This document shows positions 49,401-60,032 of a stretch of DNA of 64,000 nt, one piece after another (positions within the stretch are counted from its first letter, which is position 1; every line of letters starts with the position of its first letter). Position numbers and translations under genes: made by a program. The stretch comes from Tubiluchus corallicola (Eukaryota; Priapulida; Priapulimorpha; Priapulimorphida; Tubiluchidae): positions 186,001-250,000 of the forward strand of contig JAQGDQ010000224.1 of NCBI GenBank assembly GCA_030141605.1, given 5' to 3'. The notes under the pieces are model-generated. The model made no database searches. It worked only from the letters and a program-made list of their open reading frames with translations, and was not told the DNA's origin.

Positions 49401-51555
49401 GTCCGTAATAAATTTGCAAGGCCGCACTGGTGGGTGAACTTACCGCAAGGTCCCTGAAAGTCCCTAATAAATTTGCGAGGTCGCACTGGTGGGTGTTTGA
49501 ACTTTGTATTCTCAAGTGCTATAGCAGCAGCAGAATGTTGTGCTTTCTTGATGCTGGGTCCCTTGGCAGTGTATTCTTCACTGTCTCCAAGCTTGAGTAG
49601 TATTGTGAATTCCTTCTGATGAGCCGGACCTGTCTCATCCATTAACTTATACTGATGGTAAATCTACGAAAAGAAATAACAATAACTTATAACAGAAAGT
49701 GAAATCAGCAATTCAGTATAAGAAATTTCAACACACGTAGTAATTTTATCTACAAGATCTAAAAAAATCTAGACTTCTTGTTTCATACATTCAAAGAGCT
49801 GGCTTGCCATGAAAAATATTATTTTTTATTCTACCTTGGTTTATAGCAACATAACTCATTAGTAGTAGTAGGCTGTAACAACACACCTAGGTCATAATGT
49901 GACGTATATCATGATACTAACCTCATGACACACCTGAGTTAACGTTAGCGGGTCTTACAAAAAAAAACTAGATAAAGCTGTTGATAATAAATGGTAAAGA
50001 TATTAAATTATTATCAAAGAACAGTTTAAGGATTGCCAAATACTAAAATAACTCAACAAACTGTTTATTTTTATTTATCACTTGTGTAATGTGTAGATTT
50101 TGTTTGCATGTAAGCCACCAGAAAGACAAAATATATCAATAATTAAGGTTTAAAAGTTGCTGAGCTAAGTCAACTACTGTTCACTGCACAGATTGTTACG
50201 TATCTACAGTACACTCTACAGCAGCAGCTTGAATAACTGCGCACCATTTTATCAGCATATGGTCAACCTTGTGCTAATTTGCTAAATATCACTCACAAAA
50301 AAATATCACAATACGAGTTGCAGTTTGGCGATACACATATACACTAGGCACCGTTTATTATACTCATGCTTAATAGAATCTTTTGCTTGATTGATACAAA
50401 ACACCTGGAACGTACTGCTCCTATTCAAATGTATATAAAAACTGCGGATAATTGACTCAAATAACTCTGGATAGTTGACTCAATATTTTTCGTTCACGTA
50501 GTTAAAATAAGACATTAGTGAGTGACCAAATACTTTTACTACTTTTATATGTCACTTTTACTTCGCTTTTGTGCACTATAATAAACATAGAAACAGTTAT
50601 GTTAAGTACAGCTTTCTTTGCTGAGGTATGTTTATCACATGCGCTATTATGCTAGTCTAATGATTTTGCTTTGAATCTGTCACCTGCTTGTCCACTGCAG
50701 TTAACCTTGCTGTCTCCGGAAGCTAAACATTTAAACACTTACCCAGCAGTTTGCGTTTGGAGCTCCCACTGCTTTTCACGCGAGAAACAAGATCATCACC
50801 AACTGCAGCTCAGGCACTAGGTGACTACGTGTTTTGCTTGACTACGTGTAGCATACAGCAACTGATTTTCGAAATTTTTATCATTATCAAAATTTCATAA
50901 ACCAACTTCTTCGTTCAGAAATGAAACAGCCAACCTTATATGAATTTTTGTAACTTTTAGTGTTCATAATAAGATTTGAGCATTTTTTGTTTTCTGTTTT
51001 ATTAATTCGTTTTTAAACTTCATTTAAAGCCTTTGCAATGCATACTAACTACTAAGGTGGTGAGTGATGGTTCATAGTCATAGTAGTAGTAGTAATACGT
51101 TACACCCATTGGCTAATTAATTCAGTCGGTTACTTGGGTCAAAATACTTAAGTTCCAAAGTGAGTCTAATAAACAGCACCTACTGTAGTAACACAAGATA
51201 TCACCATGCACTGATATATCGATACGGGCCTAATTAGTAGTTCAATTGCAAGTGGGTTTATCACCTTGTTGAAACGAGCTAACTCATTGATAAGACACAT
51301 CGGGGTTTTCTCTTTTGTGTTTGTCACTTCACTAGTTGCAAACTCCTTGTTAGATGTCGATTCGGCACCGGAGGGAAATGTTGCAACTGCAGGTGCTGCA
51401 GCTTGGTGAACTCCTTCCACGGGTACGCTTGACATGACTAAAGGAGACGTTATGGGCTCCAGCTGCGGCACCATGGTTGTTCCTTGGTGAGTATTGTCAG
51501 ATAGTTCAGTTGTCATTGTTAATGATGAAGCCAGAGACACGTTTGAGGGCATCAT
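37448..51555 (-). CDS. STAU: Staufen, double-stranded RNA-binding protein
   Basis: Binds dsRNA in mRNAs for transport, localisation and Staufen-mediated decay (known family roles). Thirteen coding exons: 51265-51555, 49444-49663, 47292-47409, 46177-46379, 43814-44001, 42059-42187, 41144-41299, 40388-40577, 39546-39635, 39339-39437, 38827-38960, 38513-38694, 37448-37541. The frame closes to 697 aa plus TAA. dsRBD1 about 84-151 ([39 protein letters not shown]). dsRBD2 about 172-253, in the split form typical of Staufen. dsRBD3 about 289-358 ([31 protein letters not shown]). dsRBD4 about 396-463 ([31 protein letters not shown]). A Staufen-swapping motif about 551-571 ([20 protein letters not shown]). 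dsRBD5 about 584-660 ([19 protein letters not shown]). A Gln-rich tail ends the protein. The exon 1 acceptor lies four bases before the ATG pair, so an upstream 5' UTR exon is expected but not identified. Confidence 0.96.
43191..43566. repeat. Recent 188-bp tandem duplication in a Staufen intron
   Basis: Two adjacent copies, 43191-43378 and 43379-43566, differ at a single base that I can see (TTTCGAGTTT versus TTTCGAATTT). They lie in the intron between the dsRBD3 exons (42059-42187 and 43814-44001). The flanking sequence after the second copy (CATGTAACAGCGAAGAACTA) resembles 39127-39215. Confidence 0.9.
45402..46009. mobile_element. Non-autonomous CAG...CTG TIR element with TA duplications
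   Basis: The left end CAGTAACAACCATACATACG and the reverse-complemented right end CAGACACCACCTTACTTACA form an imperfect TIR. TA lies directly outside both ends (45400-45401, 46010-46011). TTCGTATGT/ACATACGAA motifs recur at both ends. It is 608 bp with no recognisable transposase. The pogo/Tigger-like class is inferred. It lies in a Staufen intron. Confidence 0.7.
47951..48780. mobile_element. 830-bp CAG...CTG TIR element with an unidentified ORF
   Basis: The left end CAGTGGTACCTCTGTTTTCG and the reverse-complemented right end CAGTCATACCTCCGTTGTTG form an imperfect TIR. TA lies outside the left end (47949-47950); the right flank reads TG. GGTCGAGAACGG and GGTCGAAAACC motifs recur subterminally. 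A minus-strand frame at 48458-48646 (62 codons; [20 protein letters not shown]) looks protein-like but I do not recognise it; it may be a transposase remnant. It lies in a Staufen intron. Confidence 0.65.
49382..49499 (-). repeat. 59-bp tandem duplication of the Staufen exon 2 donor boundary
   Basis: Copies 49382-49440 and 49441-49499 each contain the last part of the exon and the donor TTGCGGTAAGTT (coding strand). The upstream donor (exon end 49444) leaves one base and joins exon 3 in frame. The downstream donor (exon end 49385) would add 59 bases, shift the frame and hit a stop at once in exon 3. The copies differ at about six positions. Confidence 0.9.
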
Positions 51556-53290
51556 GGTCCTTAATAAAAATAACATTTTTTGAAATAACTAGACAGCTTA
51601 TATTTTTAAATTTTTATTTCAAGATGGTGTCATAACATTAAGGTTAAAATACGATTTATTAGAATTTTAATTATATTTATGCTGAACTTAATATTATGTC
51701 ATTCTACATGTTAAGGGAAGCAGGTTGTTGTACAACAACTCTTGTGCATTTAATGTCCACAAATACAACCTGTCACAGCACCAATCCATTATACTAAAAT
51801 ATTAGTTACAAACTTGCAAGTTATACAGAAATGGCAAGGTACAAATCATTCAACTCAGATTTCTGCTGATAAATTCATTGACTAATTTAACCTGAATAGT
51901 TGTAGCTTAGATTTAATATTCTGTAAGGCTAGCACAGGCTATGTTGGATGTGAATGCATTTACTATTTAACTGAAATGCAAAATGTTGTGCAGCTAGAAA
52001 ATGCAATAAACTGTTCGATGGCTGAACCAAGCCGAACTGGACAAGTGGGACCATCCAATTTGATCTGGTTTAGCAGGAAGTACATGTCACGTAATGTCCG
52101 GATGAATTTCATTCAGCCAGAAAGCCTCAACTCACGATGAAGCTAGTCTCTGCTGCTGTTTCCACAGACTCATTTGAGCTTAAACATAATTAAGTTTATA
52201 ATTGAAATTCTTCTGATAAGCTGCCTCCTGCTGGAAGCGGTCTTGAAATGATTAAGCATTGTGCAATTCTGTTTTTACTTGTCATTTTGAATAATGTGCC
52301 CTGTAGATAAATAGATATTGTCATTGTGTATTATACACAATATGTATATTTGCGTATTGGTGTGTATTGTTAGATAGAGGACTTGCCATTGTACTCTCTA
52401 ACTGTAGTATTTGGGCAATAAACATAAAATGAATTGTTGCTGGGTGTAAAAAATAGTTAATGGATAGGGACAAATGACTTGTCCTACCTATATGATATGA
52501 AGACAATATAAACTTTAATAAAGTACCGAAGTTAAACGAAATGTACATAAATAGACATAAAAAACGTAATTTTAAAAATCATTACGCATTACATTTCCTT
52601 TTACCAAGCAAGTGCAGAAAAAAAACTTAAGTACTGTTGCTAAGAAAAAAAAGTGTCAAATCGGGCTTATTTAACTTGATCACATTAAAACTACGACAGG
52701 CTTTGAACTAAAATATTTTATGTTGTCTTTACAACGTAGCTTGCTTACTAATATTAATGGAAAAAGTACTATCCTGTGGCAAACAGTAAAGAAATTTTCA
52801 GACTAACAAACCACCATGTTGTTGGTCTGACCCCGATTGCCTTGCGGGGGATGTACAGACTAAGAGTAACTGGAGTAGCTGACACTGCGCAAGCCTCCGT
52901 TTAAATTCATTTTGGAAATATTCAGTTTAATTCAATTTATCTGCTCAAATGTAGAGACTACTGAGCATAGACAGAAAATGCCAAAATAATTTTATGGTAC
53001 TGAAAAGCTATTAATCTTGAAGTTTGTGGCAAGACCAAAACTTATCTAGCTATAAAGCAATGTTCTACCGACACAGATGTCTTATCCATGTGTAGTATAA
53101 ACATCAGCTAGATAAACAAAGCAGGCGAGCATTTAAGACAAAATACTTTAATTTAGATGAAAATTAAAGTCAGTGGCTTGTCAGCACCACTACCGATGGA
53201 GAAATAAATGTACTTGGGGCATTGCGGCGAGTAGGGAGTCCTGGCATAGGGAGGTGAGCAGAATCATGTCACTGGACGTGTGATTCATTG

Positions 53291-53451
<161 letters not shown>

Positions 53452-54099
53452 ACAACTGGGAACTGCATCATAAATGAAACAACTGTAAAGGCACTACGTA
53501 ACATGTTGAAAATGTGAGACTACAATAAAAATTTTATTGACATTATACATTACGTGTACTTACAGCAATAAATGTTAGGAATTTTAAACTGTGTGTATTT
53601 TTATTATAACTGTATAATATAATATACAGTAATATACATAATAGAATATATCCAACTTTCCCTTTTCTCTTTGTTATATTTACAACTTTTTCAATTAATT
53701 GTTGTACTTATTCAAGGTTGTTTCGTACTCTTACAAATCCTGCGTCGTTTGATATGATTTTTGCTTGTTTTACATTAACTACTTTTAATACTTTTATAAG
53801 GATTTTAATATGAAAGGTATTTTTTACTGTTTTTCAAATAAATTACAGACCTAACTGTTTTATCATGTTTACTTGTTTATTGCTTCCCATCCCTGCAGTG
53901 ACATCAACGTACGTTCTATCTGGCTAGCATTTAGTCTCAAATCTGGTGCCCTATTGCAAAGTACGCTTGTAAAAAGAATTATATTTCAGGGGCAAAATGA
54001 AATGTAATTTCAAATGAGCACCAACCTCAATTTTGAGAGTTATGGTTCAGTTACAAAACTGATCGGTTTCGTCGAATTCCTGCAATGTTTGTCTATATG

Positions 54100-54490
54100 C
54101 ATTTGTCATCTATCATAGATAACAAAATTAATGCCTGCATGTGTACCGGCAGTATAGGCGCTCATACAGGTGGTACATGAATATGCAAGCAGACGACTAA
54201 ATAACAATGTGAATCTTTGCTAATGCATCTTTCTAAACGCAGTTTCTAATTATTTTAGTCACTCTCTATTTTGATCTTAGTTCCTATTTATTTTTAAATT
54301 TCTAGCTGTGTTTGAATTGTATAGCGTAAAAATGATTTAAGTGAAATGAGGTGTTGCAATGTTTCCTTTAGTAAAGGCAAGTGTACATGGGGGGCATGCC
54401 GACTCTCGAATGTGGAACCGGATATACGACTGTTTTTACGTTGCATATCAAATGCAGATTATTAAACTAACTTGAGGCGTGTCTGTACCC
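54100..54490. repeat. Dispersed repeat, copy related to 56560-57680
   Basis: It shares an ordered series of blocks with the sequence flanking the TIR element 56801-57573: GCAGACRRCTAAAYRACAAT, TAGTTCCTATTATTTT-like, GCAAGGTTTCCTTTAGT-like, GGCATGCCGACTCTCGA (GGCCATGCCGAATCTCGA in the other copy) and GACTGTTTTTACGTT. This copy lacks the insertion and so shows the unoccupied site. The nature of the repeat itself is unknown. Confidence 0.7.
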
Positions 54491-55779
54491 AACATGTATA
54501 TACAATTGTGATTATTGCGATGTGTGGCGCGATAACAGTATTGTAAAAGTTACTGGGCGCAATTTACCACAGCACACTGCACCATTTACATCTTCATGTC
54601 TTGAACCCTTTTGTAACAGGGCACGAGTTACCTTCACTCGACTTCCACATAAACTCCATTAGTAGCACAATTCATTGGTTTTCCTTGTTGATGATTATTC
54701 TTTTAACAATGATATTGACCAGGGCAATTTTTCCTTCACTTATACTATGCGACCCCACTAACCCATGTAGCACACAACTAATAGGTCCCGCCTATAATGG
54801 CCCAGCACAAAATCACACATGCACTTATCCCATTATGGCACACATTGCACAAAAACCTCAAAGTAGTTAAAAGAATTAGAATTGTTATTAAATTTACCTT
54901 AAGCATGCTATTGAACAAACAATGCAAAAACTTATGCATAGAATGTGTTGACCCATCATCATAATTACCAGGAAGATAACATTGTGTTGTTACTAGACAA
55001 ATTAATGGCAATATTAGAGAAAAGTTATCAAGAGTGCATGAAAAGGTCTTTCTATCATTCCTGCACGTTTTCTTTTCGCTCTTTTGCTCTTTTCTCCTCG
55101 TTCCTCTCTCTCACGACTGACTCGATCCCTCACTTTCCAGGAGGGGACAGTGTGAAATAGGTGGAAATCCAGCATGAAAATGAGGAGGTAATTGAACGAG
55201 AAGTGTTAGAATGGTAGTGTTATGACAGTGACTAAGAGAGAGCCTTCAATTTGATGAAGTTAATGCATCATCACATAGAAGTCATAATAGTATTTCCAGT
55301 GGATAGATATAGCTAGAATAAGAAAAAAGTAGAAAAAGAGGCATCCAATGATTGACATTTACATTGCATTACTGTATAGAAAAGAAATGATTGTTGCGAC
55401 TTGCGAGTAGATGATAGCAAATTATTATCTTGAAGTGGTATTGTTATAATACACATTATCATACATCCATACTACAGCACATGTACAAAGTAATTACTCA
55501 GATTATTACTATTAGTAACACAACAAACCAAAAAAAGTGAATCAACATTGGGACTTTTTCACTTAACATGCTCTAAAATTGAATTTAGGTTCCTCACCAA
55601 ATTTAATCCAGCTTATTATTATACTTTCATATTACTTAATGCATAGAAAAAATTATTGCAATATTATTTTAATTGAACAATTTGTTACAAACCCACAATT
55701 AATTGAAATTTGATACGATAATTTCAAAATGCTGCAGGAATGACGAATTAGTTTTAAAGTTATACGAGTGAGTGAATGT

Positions 55780-56640
55780 GGTATATTTTGGGCTGGTCAT
55801 GCATCGCATTATTTCTCTGCATGAACTCACCAGCAGTCGCGCAATTGCGGCACATTGTAATAAACCGCATGTTACAAAGATGGGTGCTTGTCTGTGTTAC
55901 AAACTTTCTTTTTCCCGTATGCTTGCTACCTAGGAAAAGTGCAAGCATGCATTAACACGAAAGTTTGTGATGAGCAAGCATCTATATGGTTAGATAACGA
56001 ATGAGCTCAGTTACCAAAATGTGTTTTCCTGGGGTGTTACAAACTTTTTTGCTACCACCAACAGCACTTCAAATATGGAACACTTGAGTCAAGTGTGATA
56101 CTTGGGAAAAGTGCGTGCATACGAGAACACGAAAGCTTGCAAAAGGCAGACATCCATATTTCAGATAACAATAGTGAGTTAGTGAACAAAATATATCCTC
56201 GATGAGATGTTACAAATTTTTCTTTGTCTACACCTGCACTTTAAACGTGAAATACATGTGGAATGTGAAACTCGGTGGGGGGGAAGTACAAGCATACGGG
56301 AACACGGAAGTTTGTAACAGGCATGCACCCATTGTGGTCAGATAGCTACTGAGCTAGTGAACAATAATATATGTTTTTCCTGAGGTGTTACAAACTTTTA
56401 TTGACTAAATCAACACTGCAAACATGAAACACTCATGTCAAGTGTGAAACTTATAAAAAGTGCGGGCTTAGAGTTAAATAGCTCATGAGCTGGTGAACAA
56501 TATGTATCCTCGCTGAAGTGTTACAAACTTTTCCTTGGTTACAGCAGCACTTGTACATGCAGGCACTCACACGAATGCAAGAGCAGACAGCTAAACGACA
56601 ATATAAATCTTCACTGAGGATAGTAAGCAATTTTATTGCC
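55780..56640. repeat. Degenerate tandem array, units about 130-180 bp
   Basis: The motif GTGTTACAAACTTTT recurs at about 55894, 56034, 56206, 56384 and 56518. It is accompanied by GTGAAACTTG/GTGATACTTGG, CATACGRGAACACG, TAGATAACRA-TGAGCTAGTGAAC and CCTSRTGAGGTGTTACAAAC blocks in the same order. The copies are strongly diverged. No coding capacity. Confidence 0.75.
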
Positions 56641-56800
56641 AGCATACCGCATTTTTCAAAACACAATTGCTTTAATCGCCGTCTACAATTTTGATTATAG
56701 TTCCTATTATTTTATTTTTAAATCTCGCAAATAAACGAGGATTGAAGTGAATTAAGATTTTGCAAGGTTTCCTTTAGTGGGGGGAAAGTATTTTTGAGGC

Positions 56801-57573
56801 TGTTGGGAGCCGAGTGGACCACTGCGCCAAGTAGACCACTTGATGCGCTAAAAGTAGTGTCCTACATGGGCAGACCCAAGTAGGACACTGGCGATTTTTG
56901 TCGAGAATCGGCAATTTTGTCAAATTTTTGAAAATTCTGTGAAAGTTTCTTCATTTTATTATTTACAGAAATAATTGCAAATTTAAAAATAAGACAGATG
57001 CTGCTAAGCCTTCACAACACCAAAAAGTAATTTTTAACATTTAAGAAAAGCAAGGATAAGTAGTTTTAATATTATCAGTAGTATTGTAACATGTAGGGCA
57101 CTGTCCTACATGGCTCGCTAGCCCATGTAGGACACATAGATTGCTAGAACGTTTACTTATAAGAAAACAATTATTTGCCCAAGAGGTAGTGAAACGGATC
57201 ACCTGTTTGTGAAGTGAGACAAAATCAAAAATGATATACCTTAAACAAATTTTGTATTCGCAAAAAAGTGGTTTTTTTCACTTCAACAACATTAATATCG
57301 AAACCAAATTTAATACTGTCCGTTCTACCAGCTCAGAATAAAATTCTTTTATTTTATTAGATGTAAAATAAATTATTCAACGTGTACTAACGTTTTTAAT
57401 TATTATTATTACATAAACAAGCACAACGGACGGCCTCAGTACACTTAACGACTCAATTCGCGACCTGTCTCTAGTGTCCTACTTGGGCAGCCCAAGTAGA
57501 CCGCAATCTACTTGGGCTAGCCCAAGTAGACCAATTGGTCTACTTGGCGCAGTGGTCCACTCGGCTCCCAACA
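56801..57573. mobile_element. 773-bp TIR element with 38-bp perfect inverted repeats (TGT...ACA)
   Basis: The TIRs 56801-56838 and 57536-57573 are identical over 38 bp and start TGTTGGGAGCCGAGTGGACC. Flanking 5-bp duplications GAGGC lie at 56796-56800 and 57574-57578. Subterminal variants of CCCAAGTAGACC and CCTACATGGGC/GCCCATGTAGG repeat in both orientations. No transposase is present, so it is non-autonomous. TGT/ACA ends with a 4-5-bp duplication resemble Ginger-type elements, whose integrases are related to gypsy integrase; this class call is inference. Perfect TIRs and TSD imply recent movement. Confidence 0.85.
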
Positions 57574-57619
57574 GAGGCCATGCCGAATCTCGATTGCGCA
57601 TTTTTGACTGTTATTACGT

Positions 57620-58254
57620 TCACTAGTGAATATACCTCGAATTTCAAACCGCTTCAGGCGGGTGTGTTACAGGTGTTATATTATAACAAACTATATTATG
57701 TCATAGTATCATCTATGAAACTGATGTAGTTAGTGTGGCACAGCTCGGCTTAAGGGTATGATATTAGGTTAAAGTGCCACCTATCATTGACTTCTGCAAC
57801 TAACTTTATTTTGCTTTATTTTTACATAAAAAAAATGTTGGGTTCAGCTTTGACAATATCTTGAGGCTACTTGTAATTCAAATTTAAACTGAGTAAAAGC
57901 AACAACAAGTGAACTAAGATTAAAAATAATTTATTCTATTGGCTTTACTATAAAATACAGCTAATTTTAGTTAGGTAAAATCCACAATCATCAATACTAT
58001 TCTTGTTTCTAGTTAAAGAAATCTTCTGTAGCAATTGCAATTGGTCATGCAAAGAATGCTAGAGTCCAGGTTTCAGTAAGATTAAGCAGTTGCAATTTTC
58101 ATGCCAGTCCTGTGTATAGGTACTATGTTCCTGTTCCACATTTAACTAAAAGTGAGCAAAACTATGATCCAGTCTCTTCTTTCACTTATTTGTATAAGAT
58201 CTCGAATAACCCCGGATCAATAGCTAGCTGACTTGTGATCTGCAACTTTTTTTT
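57620..58254. other. Anonymous AT-rich sequence
   Basis: About 630 bases between the end of a dispersed repeat and a GCAACTCTTTT array. I see no gene, TIR or simple repeat in it. Confidence 0.5.
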
Positions 58255-58995
58255 AAGTGGAACTTTTTCATTCCAGGAATTTTCTGCAACTTTTCTATTC
58301 TGCAACTCTTTAAATTCTGCAACTCTTTAAGTTCTGCAACTCTTTAAATTCTGCAACTCTTTTCAATTCTGCAACTCTTTTCAATTCTGCAACTCTTTTA
58401 ATTCTGGAACTCTTCTATTCTGCAACTCTTTTCAATTCTGCAACTCTTTTAATTCTGGAACTCTTCTATTCTGCAACTCTTTTAATCCTGGAACTCTTTT
58501 ATTCTGGAACTCTTCTATTCTGCAACTCTTTTAATTCTGGAACTCTTTTAATTCCTGGAACTCTTTTAATTCTGCAACTCTTTTAATTCTGGAACTCTTT
58601 CATTCCAAGAATTTTCTGCAACTCTTTTAATTCCAGGAAATTTCTGCAACTCTTTTAATTCCAGGAAATTTCTGCAACTCTTTTAATTCCAGGAAATTTC
58701 TGCAACTCTTTTAATTCCAGGAAATTTCTGCAACTCTTTTAATTCCAGGAAATTTCTGCAACTCTTTTAATTCCTGGAAATTACTGGAACTCTTTTGATC
58801 TTGGATTTTCCTGGAACTCTCAGCAACTCTTTTAAATCTTGGATTTTCCTGGAACTCTCAGCAACTCTTTTAAATCTTGGATTTTCCTGGAACTCTTTTT
58901 GTCTCTGCAACTGCTTCAATCCTGAAACCCTTTTCTAGCTTCTCTTTTGGTTTCTAGAACCTAGTGTTTCTGAAACTCTTTTCATTTCTGGAACT
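58255..58995. repeat. Irregular tandem array of (G)CAACTCTTTT-AATTC units
   Basis: Short units combine TCTGCAACTCTTTTAATTC and TCTGGAACTCTTTTAATTC. In the middle (58610-58770) they are organised into a higher-order unit of about 33 bp with CCAGGAAATTTC, and at 58800-58890 into a 46-bp unit with TTGGATTTTCCTGGAACTC. The array lies 3' of the retroelement (minus orientation), so it could lie within or beside its LTR. Confidence 0.85.
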
Positions 58996-60032
58996 CTTTT
59001 CTAGGTTCTAGATTCCTGACACATCCTAGCTAGTTTTGAAAGCTAGCTTTATCTAGTAAGTTAAAACTTACTTCTCATCCTGCTTCTTTTCCATGTTTAG
59101 ATGAATCTTCAGTTGCTGTAGCTCTTTATCACTTTGAAAATGTTCGGATGTGTGTGGTCAATGGCCTGGCCCTCCCTTTATATAGCCGCCTGAGCGTCGG
59201 CGTCGCTAAGTTACCATGGATTGTGCATTGTAACCGAGGGGTGGGCTGTTCATTACACTTTGTTACTTTCAGTCTTCTAATTATAATTTCATCAATTTGT
59301 TTTGCTCTTTTTTTAACAGCGCATATGTTTGTCTACATTTAATCTAATTTATCAGCTTATGTTTGATCCTTTTTGTTTTTATTTTCTTGTTTTCCAAACC
59401 GGGAATTCACCGGGTTCTAAAGTTTCATCGCCCTGTGTTTATCTTTCGGTCAGCATCTGGTGTGCTCGCCGAATAGCGAAGATGTGCATAACATAAGAGC
59501 ATCCATAATGGCTGCGTCCATAGTGCGTGTAAACAATATTAAAATTCCGATGATTATATTTTTTTTAGAGAATATTACAATTCCCCCTTTCTTAAAACTG
59601 CACCTGCCCTCAGGTGCTCTGTCTCCTGTCAGCATCAGGTATGCTTACCAAACTATTGTTGAGTTTTGTTGACTGCTCCTTTAAAATTTTTTTTTTTTGT
59701 TTCTTTGCCATCCTGATATTGAAATCCAATACAGCTTATATACTTACTAAACTGAATACAGCTTTATTTACTTGTAAAATATAACGGAATTTTTATACAT
59801 CCATACATATTCTTGATAGCACCATTCTAGTAAACAATATAAGTAAATAAGCAAGTATATAATACTGGAACAACCCGTTGTAGATATGCTGATATATTCC
59901 TTCAAATGATATATATATATATATAAAAGATATATAATTTTTAATCTAATTTATCTAGGAAATATTGGAATGTATATATGAACGTAGGTTGAACGTAGGT
60001 ATGAATATATATTGGAACGTAGCTGCATGGCC
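58996..60032 (-). other. Region 3' of the retroelement ORFs, possible 3' LTR
   Basis: For a minus-strand LTR element the 3' LTR should lie left of the last ORF. The sequence has a minus-strand TATA box (59176-59184) in a GC-richer block (59160-59240), which would suit a U3/R boundary. LTR ends cannot be set because the matching 5' LTR is outside the window. This is positional inference only. Confidence 0.3.
59176..59184 (-). promoter_or_regulatory. TATA box candidate on the minus strand
   Basis: The minus strand reads GGCGGCTATATAAAGGGAGG, a strong TATA match flanked by GC-rich sequence, unlike the AT-rich surroundings. It could be the promoter of an LTR or of an unrecognised transcript. Confidence 0.35.

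Noticed and set aside
54601-54870. Plus-strand 89-codon frame with a hydrophobic segment
   Set aside because: No start context, family resemblance or neighbouring exon; composition is like the surrounding non-coding DNA.
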